Below, piece after piece: positions 43,074 to 52,414 of a stretch of 64,000 nucleotides of DNA; the first letter of the stretch is position 1; each line of letters starts with the position of its first letter. The notes beneath the pieces were generated by a model that worked only from the letters and a program-made list of their open reading frames with translations, was not told where the DNA came from and did not search any database. The position numbers were made by a program, and so were the translations under genes. This DNA comes from Dehalococcoidia bacterium (GTDB taxonomy: Bacteria; Chloroflexota; Dehalococcoidia; UBA3495): NCBI GenBank assembly GCA_030753265.1, contig JASMCQ010000055.1, positions 28,497 through 92,496 of the forward strand, in the 5' to 3' direction.

Positions 43074-45329
43074 ATGGCGTCCAATATCGTTCTTTCCAAT
43101 ACGGAATATAAGGTGGTGGGCACTCGCCCGATCCGCCATGACGGTACCGATAAAGTGACCGGCCGGGCCAAATACGGCGGGGATTTTCAGGCGTCCGGGA
43201 TGCTTCACGGAAAAGTCTTGCGCAGCCCCCACGCCCACGCGCGGATCAGGTCCATCGATGTAAGTAGAGCCCTGGCGCTCCCTGGCGTGAAGGCCGCGAT
43301 CACCGGCCAGGACATGCCGGTGGCCCGGATGGAGAACCCAGACCAGGACCTACGCTTCGCTAGTGACAACCTCCTGGCCAGGGGGAAGGTCCTGTACAAG
43401 GGCCACGCCGTGGCCGCCGTGGCAGCAACCAGCCCGCATATTGCCGATACAGCCTTGGGTCTGATCGACGTAGTGTACGAGGTGCTGCCGCCGGTGACCA
43501 ACGTCCGGGAGGCGATGAAAGAGGGCTCCACCTTTCTCCATGACGATCTGACCACCAGGGAACTGGGCGAGCAAACCGGCAAGCTGAGCAACGTGGCATC
43601 CCACCTGAGGTACGAAAAAGGCGATGTGGATAAGGGGTTCGGCGAGGCCGATATCACCGTGGAGCACGAGTACACCACCGCCACGGTCCACCAGGGCTAC
43701 ATCGAGCCGCAGAACGCCTCGGCCCTCTGGAACGCCGACGGCCGGCTAACGGTCTGGTGCAGCACCCAGGGGGCTTTCACCGCTCGTGAAGACCTCGCCA
43801 AGGTGTTGGATGTGCCGGTGTCCAGGATAAAGATGGTGCCCATGGAGATCGGCGGCGGCTTTGGTGGCAAGATCAACATCTACCTCGAGCCGCTGGCCGC
43901 TTTGCTTTCCGCCAAGACCGGAAAACCGGTCAAGATTGTCATGTCGCGGTCCGATGTCTTCGAGGGCACCGGCCCCACCTCCGGGACCTACATCAAGGTG
44001 AAGATGGGGGTCACCAAGGCGGGGAAGCTCACCGCCGGCGATGCTTACCTGGTCTATGAGGCCGGCAGCTTTCCCGGCGCGATGGTCGACGCGGGGGGCC
44101 AGTGCATGTTCGCCCCCTACGACCTGGAGAACGCGCGGGTGGATGGCTACGACGTGGTGGTCAACAAGCCAAAGACGGCGGCCTACCGCGCACCAGCCGC
44201 TCCCAACGCCGCCTTTGCGGTCGAAACGGTGGTCGACGAACTCGCCGAAAAGGTGGGCATGGACCCTGTCGAGTTCCGCCTGCTGAACGCCTCCAAGGAA
44301 GGCACCCGCCGCGTCGATGGACCGAGGTTCCGCCGCATCGGCAACGTGGAATGCCTGGAGGCCGCCAAGGCCAGTGAGCATTACCTCTCTCCCCTCGAAG
44401 GGCCCTGGCGCGGCCGGGGAGTGGCGTCGGGCTTCTGGTTCAACATTGGTTTCCAGTCAAGCTGCTCCATTGCGGTCAACGCCGACGGCACCGTCAGCCT
44501 GGTCGAAGGCTCCACCGACATCGGCGGCACCCGGGTGTCCATCGCCATGCAGGCCGCCGAGGTGCTGGGCATCCCCGCCGAGGACGTCCACCCAAGCGTG
44601 GGGGACACCGAGTCGGTGGGCTACACCTTCCTGACCGGCGGCAGCCGCACCACCTTCGCCACCGGATGGGCCGCCTACGAATGCGCCCAGGACATTAGCG
44701 CCAAGATGGTGCAGCGGGCCTCGAAAATCTGGGACGTGCCCCTTGAGGACGTCGCCCTGACCGGCGGCGTGTTCCGGCACAAGTCGGACCCAGACCTCAG
44801 ATTGACCTTCAAGGAGCTGGCGGAGAGGCTGAACGACACCGGCGGTCCCATATCCAGCCAGGTCAGCGTCAACCCCAAGGGAGTCGGTGGGGCGTTTACC
44901 ACCCACATCGTGGACGTGGAGGTGGACCCGGATACTGGGAAGGTGGCCATCCTGAACTACACCGCGGTGCAGGACGCCGGCAAGGCTATCCATCCCGCTT
45001 ACGTGGAAGGGCAGATACAGGGTGGTGTGGCGCAGGGCATCGGCTGGGCGTTGAACGAAGAGTATTTCTTCGATGGAGAAGGCCGGATGCTCAACGCCAG
45101 TTTCCTGGATTACCGGATGCCCATCGCGCTGGACCTACCCCTGATCAACACGATTATCGTGGAGGTAGCCAATCCGGGGCACCCATTCGGCGTGCGCGGC
45201 GTGGGCGAAGCGCCCATCATTCCACCGATGGCGGCCATCGCCAACGCCATCGCCCGGGCCACCGGCCACCGGCTGCGGAATCTACCCATGTCTCCCGGTG
45301 CGGTCCTGGACGCCCTGCTGGCGAAGTGA
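43074..45329 (+). CDS. Molybdopterin-binding subunit of a xanthine dehydrogenase-family hydroxylase
   Basis: 751 residues from an ATG with GAGGTG upstream. The large-subunit landmarks are GRAKYGGDFQASGMLHGKVL with RSPHAHARI, GGGFGGKINIY, AYRAPAAPNAAFAVE and the C-terminal GVRGVGEAPIIPP with the catalytic Glu. Family members hydroxylate aldehydes, purines, CO or aromatic acyl-CoA esters with a Mo cofactor. The usual 2Fe-2S and FAD subunits are not encoded next to it. The next gene is a CMD-family protein. Confidence 0.92.
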   Translation: MASNIVLSNTEYKVVGTRPIRHDGTDKVTGRAKYGGDFQASGMLHGKVLRSPHAHARIRSIDVSRALALPGVKAAITGQDMPVARMENPDQDLRFASDNLLARGKVLYKGHAVAAVAATSPHIADTALGLIDVVYEVLPPVTNVREAMKEGSTFLHDDLTTRELGEQTGKLSNVASHLRYEKGDVDKGFGEADITVEHEYTTATVHQGYIEPQNASALWNADGRLTVWCSTQGAFTAREDLAKVLDVPVSRIKMVPMEIGGGFGGKINIYLEPLAALLSAKTGKPVKIVMSRSDVFEGTGPTSGTYIKVKMGVTKAGKLTAGDAYLVYEAGSFPGAMVDAGGQCMFAPYDLENARVDGYDVVVNKPKTAAYRAPAAPNAAFAVETVVDELAEKVGMDPVEFRLLNASKEGTRRVDGPRFRRIGNVECLEAAKASEHYLSPLEGPWRGRGVASGFWFNIGFQSSCSIAVNADGTVSLVEGSTDIGGTRVSIAMQAAEVLGIPAEDVHPSVGDTESVGYTFLTGGSRTTFATGWAAYECAQDISAKMVQRASKIWDVPLEDVALTGGVFRHKSDPDLRLTFKELAERLNDTGGPISSQVSVNPKGVGGAFTTHIVDVEVDPDTGKVAILNYTAVQDAGKAIHPAYVEGQIQGGVAQGIGWALNEEYFFDGEGRMLNASFLDYRMPIALDLPLINTIIVEVANPGHPFGVRGVGEAPIIPPMAAIANAIARATGHRLRNLPMSPGAVLDALLAK

Positions 45330-45412
45330 GACAATTCTTGCCGGGCTGGCCCCACGTTTTGGAGCCGGCTTGGGTATGCTCCGGTTTCATTTGTAGTTGG
45401 AGGTAGAGCGCC

Positions 45413-45961
45413 ATGGCCAGAGTGCCTCTCACAAAACGGGAAGACCTGAGTCCGGAAGACCAGAAGCTCTGGGACGAGTTTTGGAACAAGCGCGGGGACC
45501 CGGTCCCGAACTACGCCGCACTCTTCAACAACCCGGAGGCGGCGGGCCGATTCGGGAGGCTGGGCAGCTACGCCCGCTACGAGTGCAAGCTGGACCCCAG
45601 GGTGAAGGCCCTGGGAGTCCTCACCGCCGCGCGGGAAGTCAACGGGCACTACGTCTGGACGGTCAACCAGGCGCCGGCCCGGGCCGCGGGGCTATCGGAT
45701 GACATAATCAGCGCGATCCGCGAGTTTCGAGCGCCGGTGGGGCTGGCGCCCGACGACGCCGTGGTAGTCCAGTTCTTCCTGGAGCTGCTCCGCCAGCATC
45801 GGGTTTCCGACGTGACCTTCGAAGCCCTCCGGTCCCGGATTGGAGACGCGGGAATCATCGAGTTGCTGGTTGTGGCCGGCTACTACCAGGCTCTGGCCAA
45901 CTGCCTGCAAGCCCTGGAGGTGGACCTGCCCGAGGGCGTCACCTCGGCGCTGACGTATTAG
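45413..45961 (+). CDS. Carboxymuconolactone decarboxylase (CMD)-family protein
   Basis: 182 residues from an ATG with GGAGG upstream. LTAAREVNGHYVWTVNQAPA contains the CMD region, where a Cys-x2-His pair would lie in AhpD; here no Cys is present and NGHYVW replaces it. LLVVAGYYQALANCLQALEV is the typical C-terminal helix. AhpD-type peroxidase activity is therefore unlikely. A decarboxylase or an unknown activity remains possible. It follows the molybdenum hydroxylase gene by 83 bases and may be co-transcribed. Confidence 0.85.
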   Translation: MARVPLTKREDLSPEDQKLWDEFWNKRGDPVPNYAALFNNPEAAGRFGRLGSYARYECKLDPRVKALGVLTAAREVNGHYVWTVNQAPARAAGLSDDIISAIREFRAPVGLAPDDAVVVQFFLELLRQHRVSDVTFEALRSRIGDAGIIELLVVAGYYQALANCLQALEVDLPEGVTSALTY

Positions 45962-46340
45962 CAGCCCGGTCGAGGAACTACCACGGGACCCCCGGGGCGA
46001 TACGGGCCCGTGGGGCTCTGCCTCACCTGAAAATCAGAGCTCCGGCGGGACCGGGCCACGATCTTCACCTCCGGGTAATTGGTGTGGCCGTCGAGGGCGC
46101 GGCATTATTGCTCGCCGTCTTTTCCGGACGAACTTGTACCGGTTGCGGCCCGCGCCTATAATCCCTGTGGAAAAACCCCCGTGGCCATCGCTCTGAAAGA
46201 GTCGTTCCTCGGTTGCCTGCCGGCGGACTCGGGACGCCGAACGCCCTCCCGGCTCAGGAATTTGGCGCCGGTGGCAGCCCGTGCGGGCGATTCAATAGAG
46301 CGGTTCGAGGGGTGATTAACCTGAGGGAGGCGTCGTAACT
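45962..46340. other. 379-base intergenic region
   Basis: No gene is seen. It holds the promoter at 46134-46162; the rest has no recognised structure. Confidence 0.5.
46134..46162 (+). promoter_or_regulatory. Sigma-70-type promoter upstream of the DUF4286-like gene
   Basis: TTGTAC, a 17-base spacer and a perfect TATAAT. The -10 ends 178 bases before the ATG at 46341, leaving a leader of about 170 bases. Confidence 0.6.
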
Positions 46341-46649
46341 ATGGCAGACTATTTGTACGTGGTGCAGATGGACATACCCGCCGAGCACGAAGAGGCATTC
46401 AACCGAATCTACGACACCCAGCACGTTCCCAATATTCTTAACGCCCCCGGTTGCCACGGCTGCACCCGCTACCGGCTGGAATCGGCCGACGTGGACGGCG
46501 TGGCCCGGTATACCGCCCTGTACGAGATCGACTCACCGGAGATTCCCTTCAGCGACGCCTGGAAGGCGGAATCGGAGAAAGGCGACTGGGCAAGCCAGGT
46601 TCGTCCCCACACCCTCAACCGCTCCCACGTGGTCCTAAAGAAGATCTGA
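46341..46649 (+). CDS. Small dimeric alpha/beta-barrel protein (DUF4286-like)
   Basis: 102 residues from an ATG with GGGAGG upstream. YVVQMDIPAEHEEAFNRIYD, QHVPNILNAPGCHGCTRYRL and YEIDSPEIPFSDAWK follow the same pattern as each half of the 219-residue protein at 32241-32900. It is probably a dimer-forming ferredoxin-like fold. The function is unknown. It converges on the AsnC-domain gene. Confidence 0.7.
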   Translation: MADYLYVVQMDIPAEHEEAFNRIYDTQHVPNILNAPGCHGCTRYRLESADVDGVARYTALYEIDSPEIPFSDAWKAESEKGDWASQVRPHTLNRSHVVLKKI

Positions 46650-46797
46650 GCGGCCTGAAGCGGTTCGCCGGGTGCCGGGCTTCATGGGGTTGGAGGGAGT
46701 ATCCGGGGGCGCCGGGCCAGCGGCTGAGCCCGCGGGCCATGACCCGAGGGCCAACGGGCAACGGACTCCTGGGGGAAGGGCCACGGCCGGAGAAGGT

Positions 46798-47031
46798 CTA
46801 GCCGGCGGTCACGCAGGTGATCGTCCGCATGACCCCGTGTATCGCCTGCACCCGGCCGGTTACCAGGTCGGCCACGGCGCTCATATCCGCGGCATCGATG
46901 AGGGAGATCACGTCGTAGGTGCCCGTGATGACATCGGCCGACTTGATCCCTTCCATGCGCCGCAAGGCAGCGGCCACTTCTTGGCTCTTTCCCACCTGAG
47001 TTTCTATCAGGATGAACGCCCTAGCTGACAA
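46798..47031 (-). CDS. Stand-alone AsnC/Lrp ligand-binding (RAM) domain
   Basis: 77 residues: AFILIETQVGKSQEVAAALR, GIKSADVITGTYDVISLIDA and IHGVMRTITC give the complete beta-alpha-beta fold of the Lrp/AsnC effector domain without the DNA-binding part. Such proteins form amino-acid-binding oligomers. The start is TTG, nine bases after the ridA stop, so they form an operon. The pairing with RidA suggests sensing of, or protection from, amino-acid metabolites. Confidence 0.85.
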   Translation of the reverse strand: MSARAFILIETQVGKSQEVAAALRRMEGIKSADVITGTYDVISLIDAADMSAVADLVTGRVQAIHGVMRTITCVTAG

Positions 47032-47040
47032 GGTGGCACC

Positions 47041-47427
47041 CTAGTCGGAGATAAATGCGGTAGATGTGATTTCCACGAGGTTGTCCGGCGATCCGAAATT
47101 GACGACGACTGTGGTGCGCGCCGGCCGGTCGTTCTTGAAATACCCGGCGTAGACTTCGTTGAAACCCTTCAAGTCCTCTCGATTGGTGACGTAGCAGGTG
47201 TTGGTCAGCACGTTGTCCAGGGAAGAGCCCGCTGTTTCCAGGATCATCTGGATCCGTTGCAGAGCAAAGGCGGTCTGCTCCTTGATGTCCTTGCCCACCA
47301 CACTGGTCGTGGGGTGCCGTCCCGTGTTGCCTGCGACAAAGACCAGGTTCCCGAACCGGGTGGCCTGGGATAGGGGCGCTTGCCCCGAGGCAATCTGAGG
47401 GCAGGTGATGATCTCTTTGACCGGCAT
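47041..47427 (-). CDS. RidA-family protein (enamine/imine deaminase)
   Basis: 128 residues from an ATG with AGGAGGT upstream. LSQATRFGNLVFVAGNTGRH, QTAFALQRIQMILETAGSSL and RPARTTVVVNFG (with the conserved Arg) identify the YjgF/YER057c/UK114 family. RidA hydrolyses reactive enamines made by pyridoxal enzymes such as threonine dehydratase. It is followed by the stand-alone AsnC domain. Whether this is true RidA or another subgroup cannot be settled by eye. Confidence 0.9.
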   Translation of the reverse strand: MPVKEIITCPQIASGQAPLSQATRFGNLVFVAGNTGRHPTTSVVGKDIKEQTAFALQRIQMILETAGSSLDNVLTNTCYVTNREDLKGFNEVYAGYFKNDRPARTTVVVNFGSPDNLVEITSTAFISD

Positions 47428-47958
47428 ATCGGCACCTCCTGTAGAGACGTTTGGGTGAGGCCCGGTGTCTGGAACCGCGCCGCTGACGCGAACTCCGTTC
47501 CGAGCGCCTGTTCATTATAGCCAGGTGCCAGATACTGTCAATATCGCCGGACGCTCCGGGCAAGAAACCCATCGGAGCCCGAGGGGGCCGGCGGCCACAC
47601 CCCCCAATAATAGCCTGGTAAAGAGCCGGAGGGAAACGGCGTGAGAGGCATTGCCCCCCCCCGGTTCAGAGGAGGGTGAGAGTGGGAATGTCACCGGAAG
47701 TGCATTGCTCCGCGGCGGCCGAAGCCATTGGATTGGTTGCTGAAATGAACTCGAAACGGATTATCCGGGGCCGGCTCATTTTGGGCGGGACCCGGAATTT
47801 AGGCCAGGTGTTGCCCGGAAGCTCCGGAGCCGATAAGATTAAGCTGTGGCCGCGGTAGCGATGGGAAGCAACTGGCGGTTTCGTGCTCCCGATCGGCTTC
47901 GGTCCTGGATTGAGCTTGCGGGGTTAACTTCATCCCGCTGGGATAAGGGGGAGTCTCG
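47428..47958. other. 531-base intergenic region
   Basis: No gene or RNA is seen. A moderate promoter for the downstream GTPase gene is at 47811-47839; the rest has no recognised structure. Confidence 0.5.
47811..47839 (+). promoter_or_regulatory. Possible promoter of the EF-G-like gene
   Basis: TTGCCC, a 17-base spacer, then TAAGAT, 120 bases before the ATG at 47959. The match is moderate. Confidence 0.4.
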
Positions 47959-50004
47959 ATGCCCACAGTCGATGTCCGGAACCTTCGAAACGTAGCTTTA
48001 GTTTCCCACAGCGGGGCCGGCAAAACCTCGCTGAGCGAAACCCTTCTGTTCAACGTAAACGCAACTACCCGTGTGGGCCGCGTGGAGGACGGAAACACCG
48101 TCTCCGACTACGAGCCGGAGGAAGTGAAACGCGGCAGCAGCGTCCAAACCACCCTGATTTCCTGTGCCTGGGATGGCCAAAAAGTAAATTTCCTCGACAC
48201 CCCCGGCTACGACGATTTCCTGGGAGAAGTGACCGCCGCCTTACGCGTGGTGGAGAGCGCCGTCATCTTGGTAGCTGCTCAATCCGGTGTCGATGTGGGC
48301 ACCGAGCGCGCCTGGAGCATGGCCGAGGCCAATGGGCTGCCTAAAATGTTCCTGGTGAACAAGATGGACCGGGAAAACGCCAGCTTCTCCCGTTGTGTTA
48401 CCGATATCCAAGGGACCTTCGGCAATAAATGCGTCCCCTTTAATTTACCTATCGGAGAAGCCCAGGACTTCCAGGGGATGATCAGTGTCATCAATCCCCC
48501 GGCCGACGTTCCCTCGGAGATGGCCGAGGAGCTGGAGGCCGCCCGGGAGCGGTTGATTGAGGCCGCGGCTGAGAGCGATGACGCCCTTGCCGATAAATAC
48601 CTCGAGGGCGAAGAGTTGACCCAGGAGGAGATCGAAACCGGGGCGCGCTCCGCCATCCAGAAAGGTGAAATGGTGCCCATTCTCGCTTGCTCCGCCATCA
48701 AGAACATGGGAGTGGAGGAGTTCGTGGAGATGGTTCTGACGTTCCTTCCCTCTCCCGCCGATGGGGTCAAACCCGGCATGGCCGGGTTACCCAGCAAAGA
48801 GCCGGTCGAATGTGAGACCGACCCCGACGGGCCGTTGGCGGCGTTCGTGTTCAAGACAACCGCGGACCCCTTCGTGGGAAAACTGTCCGTGTTTCGCGTC
48901 TTCCGGGGCACCATGAAGAGCAACTCGGAGGTGTGGAACAGCGCCCGGGAGCAGTCGGAGCGGATTGGGCAGCTCTATTTGCCGCGGGGCAAGTCTCAGG
49001 ATAATGTGTCCGAGGTGGGCGCCGGCGATATTGGCGCTATCGGCAAGCTGGCGTCGACCGTCACGGGGGATACCCTGTGCGCGCGGGACCAACTGGTGAC
49101 CTTCGAGAGGATCAAGTTTCCGGAGGGTTTTCACTGCGTGGCCGTTACGCCGGCCACCAAAGCCGACCTGGACAAGATGTCGACGTCGCTGAGCCGGATC
49201 GCGGAGGAGGACCCGAGCCTGCGCCATTCCCGGGATTCCGATACCAACGAGAGCTTGCTCACGGGACTGGGTGAAGCCCAGGTCGATGTGGCGATGGATA
49301 AGATTCGCCGCAAGTTCGGCGCTGATTTGCGGGTGAGGCTGCCCCGGGTTGCCTACAAAGAGACCATAACCCAGGTGACCCAGACCGAGTACCGCCACAA
49401 GAAGCAGACCGGTGGCCATGGCCAGTACGGTCACGTGCTGCTCAGGCTGGAGCCGCTGGAGCGGACTCAGGGATTCGAGTTCGCGAATGAGGTCACGGGC
49501 GGCAGGGTGCCCAAGGAGTACATACCATCTGTCGAAAAAGGGGTTACCAAGGCGTTGGAGCAAGGCGTTCTGGCCGGGTTCCCTATCGTTGACCTGAAAG
49601 CCGTCATCTACGACGGGAGCTACCATGATGTCGACTCGTCCGGAATGTCCTTTGAAATCGCCGGCAATCAGGCTCTGCGCAAAGGGATTTCCCAAGCCAG
49701 TCCCATCCTGCTTGAGCCGGTCATGAAGCTCACGGTCACCGTGCCCGATGCCTACACCGGCGAGGTCATGAGCGACTTGAATGGGAAGCGGGGCCGCATT
49801 TTGGGGATGACTCCCCACGAGAGCGTCACGGTTATCGAGGCGGAAGTCCCGCGAGCGGAAACCCAGCGTTACGCCCAGGACCTACGGTCGCTGACCCAAG
49901 GCAGAGGGGTGTACAAGCTGGAATTCGACCACTACGATCCCGTGCCTCCCAACATCGAGCAACGTGTCATTGAAGAGATAAAGCGGGCCCGCGAGCAGGA
50001 GTAA
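47959..50004 (+). CDS. EF-G-like translational GTPase (EF-G2 type)
   Basis: 681 residues. The P-loop is SHSGAGKTS where standard EF-G has AHIDAGKTT. DTPGYDDF, NKMD and CSAIKN give G3, G4 and G5. Domain II (FVFKTTADPFVGKLSVFRVF), domain IV (KQTGGHGQYGHVLLRLEPL) and domain V (MTPHESVTVIEAEVP) are all present. The altered G1 and short G' region point to the EF-G2-like paralogue group rather than the housekeeping copy near rpsG. A GGGGGAG SD precedes the ATG. Its role, such as ribosome recycling or stress translation, is uncertain. Confidence 0.9.
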   Translation: MPTVDVRNLRNVALVSHSGAGKTSLSETLLFNVNATTRVGRVEDGNTVSDYEPEEVKRGSSVQTTLISCAWDGQKVNFLDTPGYDDFLGEVTAALRVVESAVILVAAQSGVDVGTERAWSMAEANGLPKMFLVNKMDRENASFSRCVTDIQGTFGNKCVPFNLPIGEAQDFQGMISVINPPADVPSEMAEELEAARERLIEAAAESDDALADKYLEGEELTQEEIETGARSAIQKGEMVPILACSAIKNMGVEEFVEMVLTFLPSPADGVKPGMAGLPSKEPVECETDPDGPLAAFVFKTTADPFVGKLSVFRVFRGTMKSNSEVWNSAREQSERIGQLYLPRGKSQDNVSEVGAGDIGAIGKLASTVTGDTLCARDQLVTFERIKFPEGFHCVAVTPATKADLDKMSTSLSRIAEEDPSLRHSRDSDTNESLLTGLGEAQVDVAMDKIRRKFGADLRVRLPRVAYKETITQVTQTEYRHKKQTGGHGQYGHVLLRLEPLERTQGFEFANEVTGGRVPKEYIPSVEKGVTKALEQGVLAGFPIVDLKAVIYDGSYHDVDSSGMSFEIAGNQALRKGISQASPILLEPVMKLTVTVPDAYTGEVMSDLNGKRGRILGMTPHESVTVIEAEVPRAETQRYAQDLRSLTQGRGVYKLEFDHYDPVPPNIEQRVIEEIKRAREQE

Positions 50005-50048
50005 GCACCGGCGCGGGGGGCTGCCTCCGTGGCGAAGGATAACGTTTA

Positions 50049-50072
50049 AGGGCCCCGGCACGCCGGGGCCCT
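50049..50072 (+). terminator. Strong hairpin after the EF-G-like gene
   Basis: AGGGCCCCGG, loop CACG, then CCGGGGCCCT make a perfect 10-bp stem 45 bases after the stop. There is only a weak T-run (GATTT) downstream, so termination by this hairpin alone is likely but not certain. Confidence 0.6.
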
Positions 50073-50306
50073 CAAGATTTGCCGGACGCGCGGGCCGGGC
50101 TGCCGGAAGCCAATCAGAACAATCGGAGCGCTGGCTCACGGGCCGAGACAGGCCGGGAATAGCCGGGAGGACGAAAAGGGGGGCCTCCTCAGGGCAGAAA
50201 CCCCGAGGGGAGAGGTCAGCGGCCTCCGTTGGCATGAGCCTGAGCTAGTGTACAGTCTCGTAAATAGCTTTACACCAGCGAAATCATGCGGCACACTCAC
50301 CACCGG

Positions 50307-50373
50307 CGTCTTTCCGGCGAAGGCCGGAATCCAGAGAAGCTTTTGCTGGAACCCGGCCTTCGCCGGGATGACG
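50307..50373. repeat. Inverted pair of family-C repeats (REPIN-like)
   Basis: CGTCTTTCCGGCGAAGGCCG with GAATCCAG (50307-50334), an 11-base spacer, then the inverted copy CTGGAACCCGGCCTTCGCCG with GGATGACG (50346-50373). This has the same orientation as the two ends of the GIY-YIG unit at 30965-31307. It fills most of the 402-base gap between the convergent EF-G-like and mutase genes. Confidence 0.85.
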
Positions 50374-50406
50374 GGCAGGGTATCAAACCATTTATGAGAC
50401 AGTAGA

Positions 50407-52005
50407 CTAGAAGCCCCAGGACGGCTGGTATTCTCCAAAAACGTCACGGAGCACGTCCATCATTTCGCCCAGGGTGGCGTAAGCTCTGACCGCTTCCAAC
50501 AGTGGCGGCATCAGATTGTCGGACCCGCGAGCCGCCTGTTCCAGCGCCCGAAGCTTGGCGGCCGTGGCCCGGTCGTCCCGCCGGCGCCGCACGTCCTCGA
50601 GGCGTTGGACCTGTATCTCTTGGCCCGCCTCGTCAACCCGCAACAGAGGGATGTCCAACGTGGCGTCGGAGTGAAACTCGTTGACGCCCACGGTAATCCG
50701 TTCCCGCCGGTCTTCTTCCTGCTGATAGGCGTAGGAGGCGTCGGCGATCTCCTTCTGGAAGAAGCCAGCCTCCAGGCCCGGTATGACGCCTCCCAGGGCC
50801 TCGATGCGGCTGAAGTAATCGTAGCTGCCGGCTTCCACCTGATTGGTCAAGATCTCCAGGAAGTAGCTGCCGCCCAGGGGGTCGGTGGTGTCGGTAACTC
50901 CGGTCTCATGGGCGATGATCTGCTGGGTGCGAAGGGCCTGCAACGCCGCCTCTTCCGAAGGCAAGGCCCAGGCTTCGTCCTTACCGTTGGTGTGGAGCGA
51001 TTGACAGCCGCCCAGCACCGCGGCCAGGGCCTGTAAAGATACCCGCACGACGTTGTTTTCCGGCTGCTGGGCGGTCAGGCTGGCTCCGGAGGTCTGGGCG
51101 TGAAAGCGGAGCCGGTGGGACCGTGGGTTCCGGGCCTGGAAAGTCCCCTGCAACTCCTTGGCCCAGACGCGGCGGGCCGCCCGGAATTTGGCGATTTCCT
51201 CAAAAAAGTTGTTGTGCACGTTGAAGAAAAAGCTAAGCCGGGGAACGAATTCGTCTACATCGAGCCCGCGGGCCAGGCAGTGCCGGACGTACTCGAACCC
51301 GTCGGCCAGGGTAAAGGCCAGCTCCTGTACCGCCGTGGAACCGGCCTCGCGAATGTGGTAGCCGCTGATGCTGATGGGGTTCCACCGGGGCAGCTGCCGG
51401 GTGGCGAACTCCACCGTGTCCACGACCAGGCGCATGGACGGGTTAGGGGGAAAGATGTACTCGTTCTGAGCGATGTACTCTTTCAGGATGTCGTTCTGGA
51501 TGGTGCCGCCGAGGCGATCCGGAGAGACGCCCTGCTTCTCGGCCACGGCGATGTACATGGCCCAGATGATGGCCGCCGGGGCGTTGATGGTCATTGAGGT
51601 GGTGACTCGACCCAGGGGTATCCCGTCGAAGAGAGTCTCCATGTCGGCCAGCGACGAAATAGCGACGCCGCATTTGCCGAACTCTCCGGCCGCCCTCGGG
51701 TCGTCGGTGTCATACCCGTAGAGGGTGGGCATGTCGAAGGCCACGCTCAGGCCCGTTTGGCCGTGGCCGAGCAGGAACTTGAACCGCTGGTTGGTTTCTT
51801 CGGGGCGGCCGAAACCGGCGAACATTCGCATGGTCCAGAGCTGTCCCCGGTAGCCCGTGGGGTGGATGCCCCGCAGGTAGGGATGCTCGCCGGGCAGTCC
51901 CACGTCACCGGCGTAGTCGGTGTCCCGCAGGTCTTCCGGGGTGTAGACCGGCTCCACCTTTATTTGGGACGGGGTTTTATAAGTGTTCTTCCGTTGGGAA
52001 GTCAC
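50407..52005 (-). CDS. Acyl-CoA mutase, large subunit (methylmalonyl-CoA mutase family)
   Basis: 532 residues from GTG with AAGGAAG upstream. [44 protein letters not shown] and [14 protein letters not shown] are landmarks of the TIM-barrel subunit. The YGYD region binds substrate as in MutB. The cobalamin-binding domain is absent, as in split archaeal-type enzymes, and no small-subunit gene is in this window. It would isomerise methylmalonyl-, ethylmalonyl- or isobutyryl-type CoA esters; residues by eye do not decide which. It fits propionate or branched-chain catabolism. Confidence 0.93.
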   Translation of the reverse strand: MTSQRKNTYKTPSQIKVEPVYTPEDLRDTDYAGDVGLPGEHPYLRGIHPTGYRGQLWTMRMFAGFGRPEETNQRFKFLLGHGQTGLSVAFDMPTLYGYDTDDPRAAGEFGKCGVAISSLADMETLFDGIPLGRVTTSMTINAPAAIIWAMYIAVAEKQGVSPDRLGGTIQNDILKEYIAQNEYIFPPNPSMRLVVDTVEFATRQLPRWNPISISGYHIREAGSTAVQELAFTLADGFEYVRHCLARGLDVDEFVPRLSFFFNVHNNFFEEIAKFRAARRVWAKELQGTFQARNPRSHRLRFHAQTSGASLTAQQPENNVVRVSLQALAAVLGGCQSLHTNGKDEAWALPSEEAALQALRTQQIIAHETGVTDTTDPLGGSYFLEILTNQVEAGSYDYFSRIEALGGVIPGLEAGFFQKEIADASYAYQQEEDRRERITVGVNEFHSDATLDIPLLRVDEAGQEIQVQRLEDVRRRRDDRATAAKLRALEQAARGSDNLMPPLLEAVRAYATLGEMMDVLRDVFGEYQPSWGF

Positions 52006-52414
52006 GATGCTTCCTTCTTGCCGGTCGAAATCTCTTCGCCCTGATTCCTGAGATTCCGCGCGGGGACTTTGGATAGCCCTGGGGACAGCCCTGGTTGGCT
52101 GGGAGAATCGTTTCGAAACCGGGCCAGGCCCGCCGGGGCGTGACGTTTGATTTCAGTCTAGCCAGCGCTGAGTGGAGTGTCAACGAGAAGCGGCCGGGGG
52201 GTCGGTGTGGGCCTTTGGATTGGCACTCTGGGCGCCGGCGAAGAGTCTCTTTGCCACACGTCTGAGATACTTCGCTTCGCTCAGCATGACAGCTGGTCAA
52301 CCGGTTGGCGTTCGGTGATACCACCATGCAGAAACCCGAAGAACCATGGCTAAAGGTGGGTGAGGGCAAGGTTCGAATCCTGGCGCACGAAGGGACCGGG
52401 GGGGTGCCGGCCGG
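52006..52414. other. 409-base intergenic region
   Basis: A dispersed-repeat-like segment at about 52240-52291 (CTTCGCTTCGCTCAGCATGA) is the only structure seen. GGTTCGAATCC at 52374 resembles a tRNA T-arm, but no cloverleaf can be built. Confidence 0.5.

Noticed and set aside
45413..45961. AhpD-type peroxidase assignment
   Set aside because: The Cys-x2-Cys/His redox motif is absent, so only the broad CMD family name was kept.
52374..52384. GGTTCGAATCC resembling a tRNA T-arm
   Set aside because: No matching acceptor stem or anticodon arm can be placed in the 75 bases upstream, and the T-stem itself has a mismatch.
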